From: an uncultured Pelagibacteraceae bacterium
Lineage (GTDB): Bacteria; Pseudomonadota; Alphaproteobacteria; Pelagibacterales; Pelagibacteraceae
Direction: 5' to 3'
Length of the DNA: 64,000 bases
Assembly: GCA_902598015.1 (NCBI GenBank)
Contig: CACJZT010000003.1
Span: 51,980-115,979, forward strand
Of this stretch, positions 63,191 through 64,000 are shown one piece after another. Position numbers and translations under genes: made by a program. The notes under the pieces are model-generated. The model was not told where the DNA came from. It ran no database searches and saw only the letters and a list, made by a program, of their open reading frames with translations. Every line of letters starts with the position of its first letter. Position 1 is the first letter of the stretch.

Positions 63191-64000
63191 ATGTGTGGAA
63201 TAGTTGGAATTACAAGCTCTAAAGAGGTTACTCCCAGAATTATAAGTTCATTAAAAAAACTTGAGTATAGAGGCTATGACTCTGCAGGTTTAGCAACTCT
63301 TTCAAATGGAAATATAAATGAGGTAAAGTGTGAGGGTAGAGTAGACGCTTTAGAGAAAAACATTTTACAAACTAAAATATCTGGCTCTATTGGTATCGGA
63401 CACGTAAGATGGGCCACTCATGGAAAACCTAGCTCAATTAATGCACATCCTCATTCTTCAGAAGATGTATCTGTAGTTCATAATGGTATAATTGAAAATT
63501 CAACTATTCTAAAAAAATTATTAGAAAATAAAGGCTATAAGTTTAAATCACAAACAGATACAGAAGTAATAGTTCATTTGGTAACTGATTATTTAAAAAA
63601 AAATAACCTTAAAAATACAATTATAAAAGTTTTAAAAAAATTACACGGTAGTTTTGCGCTAGGAATAATATTTAAAGACCAACCAGACTTAATAGTTGGG
63701 GCAAGAAGAGGCTCTCCTCTTGCAGTTGGTTATGGTCCAAATGAACACTATCTTGGTTCAGACTCTTATGCATTAAAGTCAATGACAAATAAAATTTCAT
63801 ACTTAAATGATGGAGAATTTTGCATATTAAAAAAAGATCAAGTTGAATTTTTTGATGCTGATGGAACTAAAGTAAACAAAAAAGTCTTAAATCTTTCTAA
63901 AGATGATCAAAATTATGAAAAAGGAGATTACAAATATTATATGGCCAAAGAAATAGATGAGCAGCCAATCACTTTAAAAAATTGTATTAATGAATACATC
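63191..64000 (+). CDS. glmS: glutamine-fructose-6-phosphate aminotransferase (3' end missing)
   Basis: 270 codons, open to the window end. The N-terminal Cys nucleophile is in MCGIVGITSS, and KLEYRGYDSAGLA, GHVRWATHGKPSSINAHPH, NGIIENS and SQTDTEVIVHLV are the glutaminase marks of GlmS. The isomerase domains begin after the window. It makes glucosamine-6-phosphate for cell wall and LPS. It starts six bases after the GlmU-domain gene. Confidence 0.96.
   Translation, partial: MCGIVGITSSKEVTPRIISSLKKLEYRGYDSAGLATLSNGNINEVKCEGRVDALEKNILQTKISGSIGIGHVRWATHGKPSSINAHPHSSEDVSVVHNGIIENSTILKKLLENKGYKFKSQTDTEVIVHLVTDYLKKNNLKNTIIKVLKKLHGSFALGIIFKDQPDLIVGARRGSPLAVGYGPNEHYLGSDSYALKSMTNKISYLNDGEFCILKKDQVEFFDADGTKVNKKVLNLSKDDQNYEKGDYKYYMAKEIDEQPITLKNCINEYI

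Noticed and set aside
1..64000. CRISPR arrays, insertion sequences, prophage or integrase genes
   Set aside because: No spaced repeats, transposase or integrase sequence seen on either strand.

Overview
The window looks like a chromosome segment of a SAR11-clade alphaproteobacterium (Candidatus Pelagibacter or close relative). The reasons are very AT-rich DNA, spacers of a few bases or overlapping genes almost everywhere, and a typical SAR11 gene set: methylated-glycine dehydrogenases, methanethiol oxidase, several binding-protein-dependent transporters (TRAP, TTT, ferric ABC), and enzymes for small organic acids. I see no insertion sequence, prophage, CRISPR array, rRNA or complete tRNA. No gene-free stretch exceeds 300 bases.

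Layout. 1-3095: 3' part of methanethiol oxidase, a 2Fe-2S ferredoxin, two tandem CoA-binding proteins, a DUF4864-like secreted protein and a small membrane protein. 3142-8920: a dimethylglycine/sarcosine dehydrogenase-like gene broken by a one-base frame change at an A7 run, then etfB, etfA and ETF-quinone oxidoreductase; together these form an electron path from methylated glycine to quinone. 8921-12959: DUF2237, a 2OG-Fe(II) oxygenase-like gene and hisI on the minus strand; folE, an acryloyl-CoA reductase (acuI-like) and a LysR regulator on the plus strand. 12960-17049: an iron-regulated-looking promoter and a ferric ABC transporter operon that includes a 57-residue Cys protein. 17076-22509: a second, intact DMGDH-like gene, a DMT permease, a tartrate/malate dehydrogenase-like gene and guaC. 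22632-26905: haloacetate dehalogenase, TauD-like dioxygenase, AEC permease, small genes and a GT7-like galactosyltransferase. 26994-31783: TRAP transporter, enoyl-CoA hydratase and class III CoA-transferase. 31780-34072: circularly permuted ATP-grasp and Anbu proteasome-like peptidase, divergent. 34069-46091: glycosyltransferases, AbrB-type permease, TTT transporter, two carbonic-anhydrase-family proteins, 3-hydroxyisobutyrate-dehydrogenase-like enzyme, MFS permease and rpoZ. 46092-51526: CoA-transferase, TRAP transporter and malonyl-CoA decarboxylase, which I read as a malonate uptake and breakdown module. 51519-54889: dusA, TauE-like permease, phosphomannomutase. 55051-58247: nrdA, nrdB and a DUF1289 gene behind tandem NrdR-box-like sites. 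58250-61772: prpC, prpB and prpD (2-methylcitrate cycle). 61826-64000: gph, a stand-alone GlmU acetyltransferase domain and the 5' part of glmS.

How the genes fit together: much of the window handles C1 and C3 compounds. AcuI could turn acryloyl-CoA (from DMSP) into propionyl-CoA for the methylcitrate enzymes, methanethiol oxidase handles the methylated-sulfur branch, and the DMGDH/ETF chain oxidises N-methyl groups. All four transporter operons carry a strong hairpin between the binding-protein gene and the first membrane-subunit gene, probably setting their expression ratio. The most testable new ideas are the malonate module with a CoA-transferase in place of a malonyl-CoA synthetase, the A AAA AAG slippery site in the dehydrogenase gene, the hairpin that contains the tctB start codon, the reduced Anbu locus, and the tandem NrdR boxes ahead of a ribonucleotide reductase lacking the ATP-cone.
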